A DNA stretch of 64,000 nucleotides from Leptolyngbya sp. PCC 6406 (GTDB taxonomy: Bacteria; Cyanobacteriota; Cyanobacteriia; Phormidesmidales; Phormidesmidaceae): assembly GCF_000332095.2 (NCBI RefSeq), contig NZ_KI913949.1, positions 820,466 through 884,465 of the forward strand, written 5' to 3'. A program made the translations under genes and the position numbers. Positions within the stretch are counted from its first letter, which is position 1. The number at the start of each line of letters is the position of its first letter. The notes beneath the pieces are model-generated. The model was not told the origin of the DNA. It was given only the letters and a program-made list of their open reading frames with translations, and ran no database searches. Shown piece after piece: positions 63,011 through 64,000 of this stretch.

Positions 63011-63784
63011 TTAACCAAAGGTAGACTGGCCCAAGGTCGGAGGCACATCCTGCCAGCGACCGGGGCCAGCGGCGCGGATCGCCTCCTTCAGCACAATATC
63101 TCCCGTGTAGAGCGCCTTACCGATGATGACGCCACTGACCCCCACCGGAGCCAGGGCTAGGAGGCTCAGCACATCCACCACGGAACTAACGCCCCCAGAG
63201 GCGATCACCGGGATCTCAATGGCCTGGGCCAATTCTCGCAGAGCCGGGAGATTTGGCCCTTGCAGGGTGCCGTCCCGCTGGATGTCGGTGTAAATGATGG
63301 CGGCGGCTCCCCGCTGGGCCATATCCTGCGCCAGGGCAACCGCCTGCACCTGGGAGGTTTCCAGCCAGCCTCGGGTGGCCACCCAGCCATCACGAGCATC
63401 AATGCCCACGATGATTCGCCCTGGAAACTCAGTGCTCAGCTCACTCACCAAGTCAGGATTTTCCACCGCTGCGGTGCCCAGAATGGCGTAGCGCACCCCC
63501 AGATCAAATAGGGCAGAAACGCGATCGCGATCGCGCAGTCCGCCCCCCACCTCAATGGGAATATCCACGGCCCGAGCGATGGCCTCGATCGCCCGCCCAT
63601 TTTCCGGCTTCCCCGCCTTAGCGCCATCTAAATCCACCAGATGCAGCCGCGTCGCCCCCTGGTCGGCCCACTGCCGCGCCACCTCCACCGGATTTTCGTT
63701 GTACACCTGGGACTGGTCATAGTCACCCTGATAGAGCCGCACACAGCGACCCTCTAGTAGATCAATAGCCGGGATGATTTCCAT
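63011..63784 (-). CDS. hisA: ProFAR isomerase, histidine biosynthesis
   Basis: HisA isomerises ProFAR to PRFAR, the fourth step of histidine synthesis. The 257-residue TIM barrel starts [20 protein letters not shown], with catalytic Asp8. It has [30 protein letters not shown] with the second Asp, [16 protein letters not shown] and [11 protein letters not shown]. The length and motifs are standard. No other his gene is in the window. The upstream region has family A repeats. Confidence 0.97.
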   Translation of the reverse strand: MEIIPAIDLLEGRCVRLYQGDYDQSQVYNENPVEVARQWADQGATRLHLVDLDGAKAGKPENGRAIEAIARAVDIPIEVGGGLRDRDRVSALFDLGVRYAILGTAAVENPDLVSELSTEFPGRIIVGIDARDGWVATRGWLETSQVQAVALAQDMAQRGAAAIIYTDIQRDGTLQGPNLPALRELAQAIEIPVIASGGVSSVVDVLSLLALAPVGVSGVIIGKALYTGDIVLKEAIRAAGPGRWQDVPPTLGQSTFG

Positions 63785-64000
63785 AGTTCAAAATTTCTCC
63801 TCCAAAGCGACATCCTGCATTGGGCGCGGATCCTGCATTGGGCGCGGAAACCGCGCCCCCACCCCAACATCCTGCATCGGACAGGGAAACCACGCCCCCA
63901 CGGCGACATCCTGCATTGGGCGCGGAAACCGCGCCCCTACCGGACATTCAAAATTCAAAATTCAAAACTTAATTCCTATTACCCACCCCCACACCCCCTC
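63785..64000. repeat. Array of family A repeats upstream of hisA
   Basis: A half copy at 63814-63831 is followed by copies at 63832-63862, 63871-63901 and 63910-63940. Copy three has CATCGGACAGGG in place of CATTGGGCGCGG. The second copy directly abuts the half copy; later ones are spaced by 8 bases. ATTCAAA is then repeated at 63945-63970. Possible coding frames here are artefacts. Confidence 0.85.

Noticed and set aside
63762..63947. Leftward frame with repeated SAPNAG units upstream of hisA
   Set aside because: It is a translation of the family A repeats, not a protein.

Overview
The window is a single chromosomal segment of a cyanobacterium. The evidence is the nitrogen regulator NtcA, a cyanobacterial-type SigA and LexA, a lumenal CYP38-like cyclophilin, a candidate cyanobacteriochrome, several families found almost only in cyanobacteria (DUF1818, DUF3084, DUF3288, DUF3318, DUF3352, DUF4278), and the very frequent octamer GCGATCGC (HIP1). 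Base composition is moderately GC-rich. The many dispersed palindromic repeats suggest a Leptolyngbya/Prochlorothrix/Limnothrix-like genome, but that placement is only a guess.

Layout. 1-5.4 kb: truncated PadR-type regulator, DUF3084, ntcA, a repeat array, then thrC with a small sulfur-carrier protein. 5.5-13.6 kb: DUF4278, photolyase, an SF2 helicase, a tRNA-Met, a zinc-ribbon membrane protein, 1.4 kb without a gene, and a family 2 glycosyltransferase. 13.8-22 kb: dnaK, a broken DUF6816-like gene, a group 2 sigma factor, an IS630-type element, alaS. 22.5-31.9 kb: diguanylate cyclase, DUF3318, an ABC-class ATPase, mtnB, sigA, lexA with an SOS box, DUF3352. 32.2-40.1 kb: a STAS/PP2C partner-switch pair, rlmD, two tandem lpxD genes, a GH57 branching enzyme. 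40.1-50 kb: a frameshifted small gene, ExbB/ExbD, a methyltransferase, DUF3288, ParA, an adenylate cyclase, a REC-PAS-GAF-GAF-GGDEF photoreceptor candidate, dus, and two small genes. 50-64 kb: GH57/DUF3536, azlCD, DUF190, GNAT, efp-accB, a CYP38-like cyclophilin with thiL, a GDSL hydrolase, rpoZ-DUF1818, an M15 peptidase and hisA.

Much of the window is housekeeping: translation (alaS, efp, tRNA), transcription (sigA, rpoZ), chaperone, fatty acid, lipid A, histidine, threonine and methionine-salvage genes. The signalling genes form a second theme: cAMP and c-di-GMP synthesis side by side at 43.9-48 kb, another GGDEF protein at 22.5 kb, and a STAS/PP2C module at 32-34 kb. Intergenic space is heavily colonised by short palindromic repeats and small inverted-repeat elements. 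Several of these touch start or stop codons.

No clear new multi-gene defence or biosynthetic system was found. The strongest unusual points are: the DUF1818 gene after rpoZ, which lacks any ordinary start codon; the candidate DXCF cyanobacteriochrome with Cys-Tyr where Cys-His is usual; the IS630 transposase whose DDE triad is completed only by slippage on a C10 run, with small relatives nearby; a gene broken by an exact 16-bp duplication; and a 132-138 bp mobile repeat present in opposite orientations at 34.1 and 61.2 kb.
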